In this document: one piece after another, positions 1-8,238 of the stretch
How the letters are laid out: the number at the start of each line of letters is the position of its first letter
Numbering within the stretch: the first letter of the stretch is position 1
Assembly: GCA_045538555.1 (NCBI GenBank)
Contig: JAZSRP010000049.1
Coordinates: 148,917 to 212,916, forward strand
Origin: Coliplasma sp045538555
GTDB taxonomy: Bacteria; Bacillota; Clostridia; Oscillospirales; CAG-382
DNA: 64,000 nucleotides
Direction: 5' to 3'
Made by a program: the position numbers and the translations under genes
The notes under the pieces: generated by a model
What the model was told of the DNA's origin: nothing
Seen by the model: the letters and a program-made list of their open reading frames with translations, nothing else
Database searches by the model: none

Positions 1-7
1 ATAAGAT

Positions 8-84
8 CTGGGTGTGGCGCAGTTTGGTAGCGCGCTACCTTGGGGTGGTAGAGGCCGCTGGTTCAAGTCCAGTCACTCAGACCA
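8..84 (+). tRNA. tRNA-Pro (anticodon GGG)
   Basis: Folds as a full cloverleaf of 77 nt with an encoded CCA end. The acceptor arms CTGGGTG and CACTCAG pair over 7 bp with one G-T. The D arm is GCGC/GCGC. The anticodon stem CTACC/GGTAG closes the loop TTGGGGT, which puts GGG at positions 34-36. The T arm carries GTTCAAGTC. It is followed at once by a strong terminator, so this is the end of its transcript. It decodes CCC/CCT proline codons. A second proline tRNA (TGG) lies at 39518. Confidence 0.97.
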
Positions 85-89
85 GGAAA

Positions 90-115
90 AGCACTGCAAT
101 CGCAGTGCTTTTTTT
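90..115 (+). terminator. Rho-independent terminator after tRNA-Pro
   Basis: AGCACTGC / GCAGTGCT stem with loop AATC, followed by a run of seven T. Confidence 0.9.
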
Positions 116-219
116 CATTTCTTTACAAAAAAAGCTCAAAAGAAGCCCTTTTACCAAAACGAGATAAAAAAACGCAGATTTTTTGACAATAGTGACGGAG
201 TGGATTTTGGTTCAATATC

Positions 220-248
220 TTGACATACTCATGCGCTGATGCTATAAT
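220..248 (+). promoter_or_regulatory. Promoter of nagB
   Basis: TTGACA at 220-225 and TATAAT at 243-248, exact consensus with 17-bp spacing, 47 bp before the nagB start codon. No operator-like repeat is visible beside it. Confidence 0.85.
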
Positions 249-294
249 TTTTACAGCAAATAAAAAAATAAATGTATTGTCGAGGTATTTTTTT

Positions 295-1017
295 ATGAGA
301 ATTATCGTATGTGAAAATGCAGAGGCCGTTGCAAAAGAGGCGGCAAAAATCTTTGCGGCTCAGGTTTATATGAAGCCCAACTCCGTTCTCGGACTTGCAA
401 CCGGTTCCACTCCCGTTGGTATGTACAAGATTCTTGCCGACATGAACAAGAACGGCGAGATCTCTTTCAAGGACTGCAAGAGCTTCAACCTTGATGAGTA
501 TTATCCCCTCGCTCCCACCCATGATCAGAGCTACCGTTATTTCATGAACGTCAATTTCTTTGATCATATCGATATTGACAAAGCAAACACCCGTGTTCCT
601 GACGGCCTTGCAGCAGATCCTGCAGCAATGGGTGCAGAGTATGACGCGGCCATTGACGCAGCAGGCGGAGTAGACATTCAGGTCCTCGGCATTGGTCAAA
701 ACGGCCACATCGCTTTCAACGAGCCCGATGAAAAGCTGGTTGCAGGTACTCACCTCACCTCTCTTACCGAGAGCACTATCAACGCAAACGCACGTTTCTT
801 TGAGAAAAAAGAGGACGTTCCCACTCAGGCAGTTACAATGGGCATGGCTTCTATCATGAAAGCCAAGACAATCATCCTTCTCGCTACCGGAAAAGCAAAG
901 CATCAGGCGGTTTCCGAGCTTTTGGATGACAAGATCACTACCCAAAACCCCGCAACCCTCCTCAAGCTTCACCCCAACACTATTATCATCGCTGACAAAG
1001 ACGCTTACGAGGGCTGA
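295..1017 (+). CDS. nagB: Glucosamine-6-phosphate deaminase
   Basis: Converts glucosamine-6-phosphate to fructose-6-phosphate and ammonia, feeding amino sugars into glycolysis in the cytoplasm. The 240-residue protein has the usual family length. Visible family motifs are the phosphate-binding LATGSTPVGMY near residue 40 and the active-site GIGQNGHIAFNEP near residue 135. The start at 295 follows a GAGGT at 282-286 and begins MRIIVCENAE as in other NagB proteins; an in-frame ATG at 220 lies on the -35 box and is rejected. It stands alone between its own promoter and a terminator; nagA is not nearby. Confidence 0.95.
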   Translation: MRIIVCENAEAVAKEAAKIFAAQVYMKPNSVLGLATGSTPVGMYKILADMNKNGEISFKDCKSFNLDEYYPLAPTHDQSYRYFMNVNFFDHIDIDKANTRVPDGLAADPAAMGAEYDAAIDAAGGVDIQVLGIGQNGHIAFNEPDEKLVAGTHLTSLTESTINANARFFEKKEDVPTQAVTMGMASIMKAKTIILLATGKAKHQAVSELLDDKITTQNPATLLKLHPNTIIIADKDAYEG

Positions 1018-1031
1018 ATATAACAAAAAAG

Positions 1032-1054
1032 AGGCACCGCAAGGTGCCTTTTTT
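1032..1054 (+). terminator. Terminator after nagB
   Basis: AGGCACC / GGTGCCT stem with a short loop and a T tract. Confidence 0.85.
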
Positions 1055-1072
1055 AAGACAAGGAGCATTTTT

Positions 1073-1588
1073 ATGGATATATCCATTCTTACAAAAAGAC
1101 GCAGTATCCGTCAGTACAAGCAAGCACAGATCAGTGACCAAGAACTCAACAGCATTCTTGAGGCAGGCATCTATGCACCCACAGGGATGAACCGACAGAC
1201 TCCGTTGGTGGTTGCTGTGCAAAATCCGGAGATCATCAGACAGATGGAGCAGGAAAACGCAAGAGTTATGGGTACTCCGGACGGCCACCCATTTTACGGT
1301 GCGCCCACGGTGGTTGTGGTATTTGCCGACGGTGACGCAAAAACCGGATTTGAGGACGCATGCCTTGTGATGGGAAACCTGCTCAACGGAGCATACGCAG
1401 TGGGAGTAGGAAGCTGCTGGATCCACAGGGCAAGAGAAGTTTTTGATACAGAACTTGGCAAGCAGCTAAAAAAAGAATGGGGCATCCCCGATAGCTATTA
1501 CGGAGTGGGAAATTGTATTCTCGGTTATTGGGAGACAGAACCCGAGGCCCGTCCTCGCAAGGAAGGTTATTTCAAAATAATAAAATAA
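1073..1588 (+). CDS. Nitroreductase family protein
   Basis: FMN-dependent NAD(P)H oxidoreductase of the nitroreductase superfamily. The 171-residue protein opens with the family FMN-contact motif KRRSIRQYK at residues 8-16, followed by the typical APTGMNRQT segment near residue 38 and GVGSCWIHR near 115. The physiological substrate (quinone, nitro-compound, flavin) cannot be told. The start at 1073 is preceded by AAGGAG at 1060-1065. It sits between two terminators, so it is probably monocistronic or a read-through partner of nagB; no separate promoter is obvious in the short gap. Confidence 0.88.
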   Translation: MDISILTKRRSIRQYKQAQISDQELNSILEAGIYAPTGMNRQTPLVVAVQNPEIIRQMEQENARVMGTPDGHPFYGAPTVVVVFADGDAKTGFEDACLVMGNLLNGAYAVGVGSCWIHRAREVFDTELGKQLKKEWGIPDSYYGVGNCILGYWETEPEARPRKEGYFKIIK

Positions 1589-1597
1589 CATCTGAAA

Positions 1598-1621
1598 AAA
1601 GACCTTTTATCGGTCTTTTTT
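1598..1621 (+). terminator. Terminator after nitroreductase gene
   Basis: AAGACC / GGTCTT stem, loop TTTTATC, then a T tract. Confidence 0.75.
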
Positions 1622-1622
1622 G

Positions 1623-1692
1623 TTGACAAAAAAAACCAAAAATGGTATAACAGTTGCGTGCGCAACAGTTGCATACGCAACAAATCTGTTGC
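1623..1692 (+). promoter_or_regulatory. marR-ABC promoter with twin palindromic operator
   Basis: TTGACA at 1623-1628 and TATAAC at 1646-1651 (17-bp spacing). Directly after the -10 box lie two near-identical palindromes, GTTGCGTGCGCAAC (1653-1666) and GTTGCATACGCAAC (1668-1681), plus a half site GTTGC at 1688-1692. Placement over the transcription start suggests autorepression by the MarR protein encoded at 1711. Confidence 0.85.
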
Positions 1693-1710
1693 AAAAACGG
1701 AAGTGAATTT

Positions 1711-2154
1711 ATGCCAAAGATAATGAAATCCCTCAACAGGATCAGCCGCTGCCAGTCAATGTTCCGCAACGAAAGACTCAAAAGGGACAGTATATTGGGC
1801 TGTCATCATACCTTTGTTCTGGTGATATGCCGAAACCCGGGCAGCTCTCAGGATGAGCTGGCACGAGAGCTGTGCATCAACAAGAGCAATGTTACACGCA
1901 CACTCAATCATCTTGAGGAAAACGGGTATATTGTACGTATTGCCGATGAGGAGGACAAGCGCAGAATACTTGTCTATCCAACCGAAAAAATGCTTGAGAT
2001 ACTTCCTGCGGTACGCAGCATTGCAAAGGAGTGGAACGAGCTTATCTCAAAAGATATTCCGGAGGAGGAACTGGCGGTGTTTTACTCGGTGCTTAGCCGT
2101 ATGGAGATCAGTGCAAAAAATGCAGTAGAAAACGAGGGAGAGAACGTCAAATGA
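1711..2154 (+). CDS. MarR-family transcriptional regulator
   Basis: Dimeric winged-helix repressor of 147 residues, the normal MarR size. The DNA-binding segment runs from about residue 48: SSQDELARELCINKSNVTRT is followed by LNHLEENGYI and the wing with DEEDKRRILV, which are typical MarR features. The start at 1711 is chosen because GGAAGTG precedes it; an earlier in-frame ATG at 1654 would lie in the operator. It overlaps the first ABC exporter gene by 4 bp (ATGA), so it very likely controls that exporter and itself through the tandem palindromes at 1653-1681. The inducing ligand is unknown, probably a drug or toxic metabolite. Confidence 0.92.
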   Translation: MPKIMKSLNRISRCQSMFRNERLKRDSILGCHHTFVLVICRNPGSSQDELARELCINKSNVTRTLNHLEENGYIVRIADEEDKRRILVYPTEKMLEILPAVRSIAKEWNELISKDIPEEELAVFYSVLSRMEISAKNAVENEGENVK

Positions 2155-3869
2155 AAATGGTGTTTGCATTCCTCAAGCCGTTCAGAAAAAGAATGACTCT
2201 TGGATTTGTTATCAAGGTCACAGGCACAGTTGCAGAGCTTTTGCTGCCGTTTTTGCTGACATATATTCTTGAAAATGTGATCGTCACGCAGGATGTCAAC
2301 CGGATTTTGATTTTTGGAGCCGTGATGATTTTTTGGGCAGCTGTTGCCTGTGTGGGAAACATTGTGGCAAACCGAATGGCGGCAGGGGTCACAACAAGGT
2401 TTTCAAAAAAACTCAGAAAAGAACTTTTTACAAAAACCATGTACCTTTCAGCCCGTGAGACGGATGGTTTTACGATCCCCTCGCTGGAGTCGCGTATCAC
2501 AACCGATACGTACAATGTACAAAATTTTGTGGGAATGATGCAAAGAATGGGTGTGCGTGCTCCCATCCTGCTTGTGGGAGGGATCTCCATCACTCTGCTG
2601 ATGGATTCGGCATTGGCTTTGGTGATGATCGCTACTCTGCCGTTGATATTTGTTACGGTGTACAGTATTTCCCGCAAGGGTGTCCCGCTATATTCGGGAG
2701 TGCAAAAATCCGTTGACAATATGGTGCGTGTTGTGCGTGAGGACATCCAAGGCATCCGTGTCATAAAGGCGCTTTCAAAAAACGAATACGAAAATCGCCG
2801 TTATGACCGTGTCAATGGAGAGCTTGCCCGCAAGGAACGTTATGCCGGCGTGATAATGGGCGTAGTCAATCCTGTCATGACCTTGCTGATGAACCTTGGA
2901 ATCGCAGCAGTTGTGGCAGTAAGCGCATTTCGTGTATCGGACGGAACCTCATCTCCTGCAACTGTAATCGCGTTTATGCAGTATTTTACATTGATTTCAA
3001 TGGCAATGATGTCGCTGTCACGCATGTTTGTAATGTACACAAAGTGTGCCGCTTCAGCAAACAGAATTTCTGAGGTTGTCAATACAGAGGATTCGTTTTT
3101 TGTTACAAACCCAAATGATATGGCATCTGACGGCAACCATATTGTGTTTGAAAATGTAACTTTCTCGTATTTTGGAAAAAAACCAAATCTAAAAAATATT
3201 TCTTTCAGTCTGAAAAAAGGCGGGACTCTCGGAATTATCGGCGCAACGGGAAGCGGCAAATCAACTCTTGTAAAATTGCTTTTGCGTTTTTATGAGACAG
3301 ATGAAGGTTCCATAAGAATTAACGGCAGGGGTATAAAAAGCTTTTCCCGCCAAGAGCTGTCTTCCATGTTTGGCGTAGCACTTCAAAACGACTTTATATA
3401 TGCCGATACTATCCGTGAAAATATTTGCTTTGGCAGAGATATCAAGGAATCAGAGGTGCACCGTGCCGCACAGATAGCACAGGCAGAGGAATTTATTACT
3501 GCTCTGTCGGATGGGTATGACCATATGCTGTCTTCCAAGGGAACCAATCTTTCGGGCGGACAGCGGCAGCGAGTTTTGATTGCACGGGCGCTTGCCTCAA
3601 GGCCGGAGATACTTATTCTTGACGACGCATCGTCTGCGCTGGATTATAAAACCGATTCAAACCTTCGCACAGCTTTGAAAAATGAATTGTCTGACTCAAC
3701 AGTTATCACCGTGGCACAACGTGTCAGCTCGGTGAAGGACTGTGATCTCATCATTGTGCTGGAGGAGGGTGAGGTTATCGGAATTGGAAAACACGATGAA
3801 CTGCTGAACACCTGCACACAGTACAAGGAGATCAGCGATTCTCAGATGGGAGGTGCTTTTGTTGACTGA
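2151..3869 (+). CDS. ABC exporter half-transporter (permease-ATPase), subunit 1
   Basis: Multidrug-type ABC exporter of 572 residues. An N-terminal six-helix membrane domain (residues 1-310) is fused to a nucleotide-binding domain. Visible motifs are Walker A GATGSGKST near residue 364, signature LSGGQRQR near 467 and Walker B ILILDDASS near 488. In Walker B the usual catalytic Glu is replaced by Asp (LDD), a degenerate site common in one half of heterodimeric exporters. It is translationally coupled to marR upstream and to subunit 2 downstream, so the two probably form a heterodimer in the cytoplasmic membrane. The substrate is unknown. Confidence 0.92.
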   Translation: MKMVFAFLKPFRKRMTLGFVIKVTGTVAELLLPFLLTYILENVIVTQDVNRILIFGAVMIFWAAVACVGNIVANRMAAGVTTRFSKKLRKELFTKTMYLSARETDGFTIPSLESRITTDTYNVQNFVGMMQRMGVRAPILLVGGISITLLMDSALALVMIATLPLIFVTVYSISRKGVPLYSGVQKSVDNMVRVVREDIQGIRVIKALSKNEYENRRYDRVNGELARKERYAGVIMGVVNPVMTLLMNLGIAAVVAVSAFRVSDGTSSPATVIAFMQYFTLISMAMMSLSRMFVMYTKCAASANRISEVVNTEDSFFVTNPNDMASDGNHIVFENVTFSYFGKKPNLKNISFSLKKGGTLGIIGATGSGKSTLVKLLLRFYETDEGSIRINGRGIKSFSRQELSSMFGVALQNDFIYADTIRENICFGRDIKESEVHRAAQIAQAEEFITALSDGYDHMLSSKGTNLSGGQRQRVLIARALASRPEILILDDASSALDYKTDSNLRTALKNELSDSTVITVAQRVSSVKDCDLIIVLEEGEVIGIGKHDELLNTCTQYKEISDSQMGGAFVD

Positions 3870-5667
3870 CGCAAAAAATGCACAAAAAAATGGAAAAAAG
3901 CGTGACACAAAAGCAATCATACTCAGATTGGGAAAATACGTATTTCAACAATGGCGCTTGTTTGTTCCTGCAGTGATCTTTACTCTGTTGGCAAACCAGC
4001 TTTCGCTCATGGGCCCCCGATATTCGGGAGCTGCCATTGACGCTATTGAGTTGTCAAGCGGTGTTGATTATACAACGGTGTGGAAAAACGTGACAGGAAT
4101 GATAATCTGCTATGCACTTTCGGCATTGCTTTCCTATGTGCTTGCAGTCATAATGGTTCATTTAAGCCAGCGTATCATCTATAAGATGAGAAAACAGGTG
4201 TTTGAAAAGCTTAACACATTGCCTGTGGGATATTTTGATACTCATACCACAGGAGATATTATCAGCCACATATCATATGATATCGATACCATAAACAGCA
4301 CACTTTCCCACGATCTTGTTCAGGTCATGACCAGTATTTATACCGTGGTGGGATCACTTGCATTTATGTGGCAGATATCAAAACCGATGATACTCATTTT
4401 TGTGTTTACTGTGCCGGTGTCCATATTGTTTACAAGGTTCCGTTCAAAAAAAGTGCGCCCGCTGTTCCGTGCAAGGTCAAAAAAATATGGTGAGCTCAAC
4501 GGGTATGCCGAGGAAATGCTTTCGGGCACCCGCAGTATTCAGGCATATGGACGCCAGGAGGTTATCTCAAATCGCTTCAATGAGCGCAATGAGGATGCCA
4601 TGAATGCCTATTACAACGCAGAGTATCAGGCGGCATTGCTGTTTCCATCCATCAATATGATCAACAACGTGTCAATCTCGTTGGTGGCAATATTTGGCGG
4701 TATCCTGTACATGTTCTCCCAAAACGAAACAGTTCTTGCGGGCTCCATGTTTTTTATCACCCTGGGCGGAGTGGCACAGTTTGTGCAGTATTCACGCAAA
4801 TTTGCCGGCCCCATCAACGAGTTTTCAAATATACTTCACGAGTTTCAGTCAGCGTTTTCTGCGGCAGAGCGTGTGTTTCGTATTCTTGACGAATCTCCCG
4901 AACCTCTTGATTCAGAGAATGCGATTGAATTAAAGGATGTAAAAGGCCACGTGGAGATTGATGACGTTTCGTTTGGATACGTTGAAGATAAACCGATTCT
5001 CAAAAACGTTTCCGTAACAGTGAGTCCCGGAAAAACCATTGCTATCGTAGGGCCGACAGGTGCAGGAAAAACAACGGTGATCAATTTGCTGATGCGGTTT
5101 TATGATCCAAATTTCGGTGAGATACGCATTGATGGAATTCCTGCAATGAATATCACCCGTTCCTCTCTGAGGCGAGCGTTTACCATGGTGCTTCAGGACA
5201 CGTGGCTGTTTTGCGGAACAATTTTTGACAACATAGTGTACGGCAAAGAAAATGCCACCATGGATGAGGTTGTGACAGCGGCAAAAGCCGCAAAAATTCA
5301 TTCTTATATCGAATCGCTTCCCGATGGGTACAATACAGTGCTGTCTGATGATGGTGTAAATATCTCAAAAGGTCAGCGTCAGCTCATCACGATTGCCCGT
5401 GCGTTTTTGTCAGATGCTCCCATGCTGATTCTTGATGAAGCAACCTCAAACGTTGACTCACGCACCGAGATACAGATCCAGGAGGCAATGACCGAGCTGA
5501 TGAAAGGCCGAACCTGTTTTGTCATCGCACACCGTTTGTCAACGATCCAAAATGCGGATCAGATCCTTGTGATACGTGATGGCAGAATCACGGAGCAGGG
5601 CAACCACGATCAGCTTTTGAGGCAGGGCGGTTTTTACAGTACGTTGTACAATTCCCAGTTTACTTAA
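3862..5667 (+). CDS. ABC exporter half-transporter (permease-ATPase), subunit 2
   Basis: Partner of the preceding gene. The N-terminal half has six membrane helices (to about residue 330); the C-terminal ATPase has Walker A GPTGAGKTT near residue 395 and Walker B LILDEATS with an intact catalytic Glu. The signature region reads NISKGQRQL instead of LSGGQ, i.e. a degenerate site. The paired half-sites suggest one competent and one impaired ATPase site. The start is uncertain: TTG at 3862 sits 8 nt after GGGAGG, whereas GTG at 3853 overlaps that ribosome site; TTG is preferred. It overlaps subunit 1 by 8 bp and ends in a shared terminator. Confidence 0.9.
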   Translation: MTDAKNAQKNGKKRDTKAIILRLGKYVFQQWRLFVPAVIFTLLANQLSLMGPRYSGAAIDAIELSSGVDYTTVWKNVTGMIICYALSALLSYVLAVIMVHLSQRIIYKMRKQVFEKLNTLPVGYFDTHTTGDIISHISYDIDTINSTLSHDLVQVMTSIYTVVGSLAFMWQISKPMILIFVFTVPVSILFTRFRSKKVRPLFRARSKKYGELNGYAEEMLSGTRSIQAYGRQEVISNRFNERNEDAMNAYYNAEYQAALLFPSINMINNVSISLVAIFGGILYMFSQNETVLAGSMFFITLGGVAQFVQYSRKFAGPINEFSNILHEFQSAFSAAERVFRILDESPEPLDSENAIELKDVKGHVEIDDVSFGYVEDKPILKNVSVTVSPGKTIAIVGPTGAGKTTVINLLMRFYDPNFGEIRIDGIPAMNITRSSLRRAFTMVLQDTWLFCGTIFDNIVYGKENATMDEVVTAAKAAKIHSYIESLPDGYNTVLSDDGVNISKGQRQLITIARAFLSDAPMLILDEATSNVDSRTEIQIQEAMTELMKGRTCFVIAHRLSTIQNADQILVIRDGRITEQGNHDQLLRQGGFYSTLYNSQFT

Positions 5668-5681
5668 AAAAACAAAAAAGA

Positions 5682-5709
5682 AAAGGAGCTGAAAAACAGC
5701 TCCTTTTTT
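5682..5709. terminator. Bidirectional terminator between ABC exporter and gap
   Basis: GGAGCTG / CAGCTCC stem flanked by A-rich sequence on the left and T6 on the right, placed between convergent genes. Confidence 0.85.
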
Positions 5710-5725
5710 GTATGAAAAATATTAC

Positions 5726-6742
5726 TTATGCAAGCTCTGCAAAGTACTTGATGGTGCGAACCATCTGGCTGGTGTAGGAGTTTTCGTTGTCGTACCAGGA
5801 AACGGTCTGAACCTGATAGGTATCGTCGTCGATCTTGGTAACCATGGTCTGAGTAGCATCAAAGAGAGAGCCGTTGGTGATACCGATGATATCGGAAGAA
5901 ACGAGCTGCTCCTCGGTGTAACCAAAGGAAGCGCTGGAAGCGGCCTTCATAGCAGCGTTGATGCCCTCTTTGGTAACGTCCTTGCCCTTAACAACAGAAA
6001 CAAGAATGGTGGTAGAACCGGTGCAGGTGGGAACTCTCTGAGCAGAGCCGATGAGCTTGCCGTTGAGCTCGGGGATAACAAGACCGATAGCTTTTGCAGC
6101 GCCGGTGCTGTTGGGAACGATATTTACAGCAGCAGCTCTTGCTCTTCTGAGGTCACCCTTTCTGTGGGGGCCGTCAAGAACCATCTGGTCGCCTGTGTAA
6201 GCGTGAACGGTGGTCATGATACCGCTCTGGATGGGAGCGTAATCATTGAGCGCCTTTGCCATGGGAGCGAGGCAGTTGGTGGTGCAGGAAGCTGCAGAGA
6301 TGATGGTGTCATCAGCGGAGAGAGTGTTCTCATTAACGCCAAATACGATGGTGGGAAGATCATTGCCTGCGGGAGCAGAGATAACAACCTTCTTTGCGCC
6401 TGCTTTGATGTGAGCAGAAGCGTTTTCTTTGGAGGTGTAGAAGCCGGTGCACTCAAGAACAACGTCAACACCGAGCTCGCCCCAAGGAAGGTTCACAGCG
6501 TCTTTCTCAGCGTAGATGCGGATCTCTTTTCCTGCAACTTCGATAGCGCCTTCTTTTGCTACAACCTGAACGCACAGAGCGTATCTGCCCTCTGCAGAGT
6601 CATACTTGAGAAGGTGAGCAAGCATTTTGGAATCGGTGAGATCGTTGATAGCAACGATTTCGTAGCCCTCTGCGCCAAACATCTGTCTGAAAGCGAGACG
6701 ACCGATACGACCAAAGCCGTTAATTGCAACTTTTACTGACAT
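5726..6742 (-). CDS. gap: Glyceraldehyde-3-phosphate dehydrogenase (type I)
   Basis: Glycolytic enzyme oxidising glyceraldehyde-3-phosphate to 1,3-bisphosphoglycerate with NAD and phosphate. The 338-residue length is normal. Visible are the Rossmann motif INGFGRIGR at residues 8-16, the catalytic-cysteine motif SAASCTTNCLAP near 152 and the C-terminal SWYDNENSYTSQM. The start at 6742 (MSVKVAINGFG) follows GGAGG; an upstream in-frame codon would lie in the leader. Its leader holds the inverted repeat CTAACC/GGTTAG at 6780-6794 just after a -10 box. No pgk or tpi follows; the gene is monocistronic. Confidence 0.97.
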   Translation of the reverse strand: MSVKVAINGFGRIGRLAFRQMFGAEGYEIVAINDLTDSKMLAHLLKYDSAEGRYALCVQVVAKEGAIEVAGKEIRIYAEKDAVNLPWGELGVDVVLECTGFYTSKENASAHIKAGAKKVVISAPAGNDLPTIVFGVNENTLSADDTIISAASCTTNCLAPMAKALNDYAPIQSGIMTTVHAYTGDQMVLDGPHRKGDLRRARAAAVNIVPNSTGAAKAIGLVIPELNGKLIGSAQRVPTCTGSTTILVSVVKGKDVTKEGINAAMKAASSASFGYTEEQLVSSDIIGITNGSLFDATQTMVTKIDDDTYQVQTVSWYDNENSYTSQMVRTIKYFAELA

Positions 6743-6779
6743 GGTATTTTTCCTCCGAAAAAATAAATTTTTTATATTC

Positions 6780-6800
6780 CTAACCATAGGTTAGTTTATA
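6780..6800 (-). promoter_or_regulatory. gap -10 region with inverted-repeat operator candidate
   Basis: On the minus strand TATAAA (6800-6795) is followed directly by the dyad CTAACC-ATA-GGTTAG (6794-6780). A convincing -35 box is not obvious. The dyad would cover the transcription start and could be an operator for a glycolytic repressor; this is inference. Confidence 0.4.
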
Positions 6801-6810
6801 TCATTTTGGG

Positions 6811-6846
6811 AAAAATTACAACATCATTTTTTGAAAAAATGATGTT
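6811..6846 (-). terminator. AT-rich hairpin terminator after the radical SAM gene
   Basis: A perfect palindrome (arms AACATCATTTTTT and its complement, 6820-6846) starts at the stop codon and is followed on the minus strand by a T5 run at 6811-6815. It probably ends the eight-gene minus-strand operon. Confidence 0.65.
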
Positions 6847-7507
6847 AATTTGCAGGGGGGATTTGGTTATTATCGCTAATATAACTACGAATCTTCAGCA
6901 TTGCACCGCAGTTGGCGGCAATTTCGGCGCATTTTTGCAGCTCCGGTTCCGACAGAGTCTCTTTCACCACCGAAAAGAAAACCTGAGGGACAACCCCTTT
7001 GCATTGCTTTACAAAATCAAGCATTCCGTCAAAAGCATTTTCCCCAAAAACCGAGTGGCACAGCGCGTCATATCCGGACCTGTCAGGAGCATTGAGGGAT
7101 ACGGAAACCGTGTCCACAAGCCCTTTGAGGGCAGGGACAACATTTTTTCCTGTGATCATGTTTGCCTGCCCGTTGGTGTTGAGACGGATGGGTATGTTGT
7201 ACAGTTTTTTCAGCTCACCTGCTACTGCCACCAAAACGTCAAACCGACAGGTGGGCTCGCCGTAACCGCAAAAAACAAATTCCTTGCAATCATCAAAGAT
7301 GATGTCTTTCACCGCATCAACAACTTCTTTGGCAGAGGGTTCTCTTTCAAGCCATAGTGGATCGCTGCCATATGCGGTGGAGCCGTTGTTTCGGAGACAA
7401 AACTCGCAGCTGTTGGTGCAGCGGTTTGTGATATTGAGATATATTCCGTTGTCTACACGGTATGCAAAAGTCAACGCTTTTTCAGACGCCAAATAGCTGT
7501 TTTGCAT
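6845..7507 (-). CDS. TatD-associated radical SAM protein
   Basis: Radical S-adenosylmethionine protein of 220 residues. It binds a 4Fe-4S cluster through the CxxxCxxC motif CTNSCEFC (near residue 31), with the GYGEPT segment near residue 80 that contacts SAM in this superfamily. It matches the small family found next to tatD in Clostridia; no reaction is known. The start at 7507 (MQNSYLASEK) overlaps the end of tatD by 26 bp; an earlier in-frame GTG at 7546 is possible. It is the last gene of the operon. No extra C-terminal cluster-binding cysteines of a SPASM type are seen. Confidence 0.85.
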   Translation of the reverse strand: MQNSYLASEKALTFAYRVDNGIYLNITNRCTNSCEFCLRNNGSTAYGSDPLWLEREPSAKEVVDAVKDIIFDDCKEFVFCGYGEPTCRFDVLVAVAGELKKLYNIPIRLNTNGQANMITGKNVVPALKGLVDTVSVSLNAPDRSGYDALCHSVFGENAFDGMLDFVKQCKGVVPQVFFSVVKETLSEPELQKCAEIAANCGAMLKIRSYISDNNQIPPAN

Positions 7508-8237
7508 TGTGTGCTGTGATCTTTTCCATGTACTCAAAATCAACACCTCTGATTTCTGCCAGTTTTTCCAGCGTCAACCTCATGTATCCGCTGTCGTTTC
7601 GTTTTCCTCTGTGGGGATGGGGTGTGAGGTAGGGACAATCGGTCTCCACAAGAATCCTGTCATCGGGGACGATGGATGCAACCTCCACGGGGTTTCTTGC
7701 GTTTTTAAAGGTGACTGTACCCGAAAAAGAGATATACCACCCGCGGTCAAGCAAAACCTTTGCTGTTTCAGCACTGCCGGAAAAGGAATGAAAAACACCC
7801 CTTACATCGTGCCTGCAAACGCAATCAAGACAATCTCCGACGGACTCCCGCTGATGGATAATGACGGGGATATCAAGCTCTTTTGCCATTTCAAGCTGCT
7901 TTTCAAAAACAAAAATCTGTTTTTCTCTATTTTCGTTGCCGTAGTGGTAGTCAAGCCCGATTTCTCCCAGAGCCACCGCTTTTTTGTGATTCAGGAGAGA
8001 GCGCACGGTGTCAAACGTTTCTTCTGTGCAGTTATCTGCCTCGTGGGGATGAATGCCTACCGATGCGTATACAAACGAAAACTTTTCCGCAAGCAAGAGC
8101 GAGTTTTTTGAGGTCTGTATATCGCATCCAACATTTATGATGTTTGTGACACCATGCTCGTTGAAAAGCGAGAGAAGCAGTTCCTCGCGTACCTCGTCAA
8201 AAGCACTGTCATCATAGTGTGCGTGGGAATCAAACAT
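7482..8237 (-). CDS. tatD: TatD family metal-dependent DNase/hydrolase
   Basis: Metal-dependent hydrolase of the amidohydrolase-like TatD family, whose characterised members are 3'-5' DNases. The 251 residues carry the metal ligands HAHYDD (residues 4-9), the central GEIGLDYH near 93, HQRES near 129, HSFSG near 154 and the late ETDCPYLTP near 203. It begins 1 bp after the metG stop codon, with AAGGTAAG as ribosome site inside metG, and overlaps the radical SAM gene. The metG-tatD order is common in Firmicutes. Confidence 0.93.
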   Translation of the reverse strand: MFDSHAHYDDSAFDEVREELLLSLFNEHGVTNIINVGCDIQTSKNSLLLAEKFSFVYASVGIHPHEADNCTEETFDTVRSLLNHKKAVALGEIGLDYHYGNENREKQIFVFEKQLEMAKELDIPVIIHQRESVGDCLDCVCRHDVRGVFHSFSGSAETAKVLLDRGWYISFSGTVTFKNARNPVEVASIVPDDRILVETDCPYLTPHPHRGKRNDSGYMRLTLEKLAEIRGVDFEYMEKITAHNAKQLFGV

Positions 8238-8238
8238 T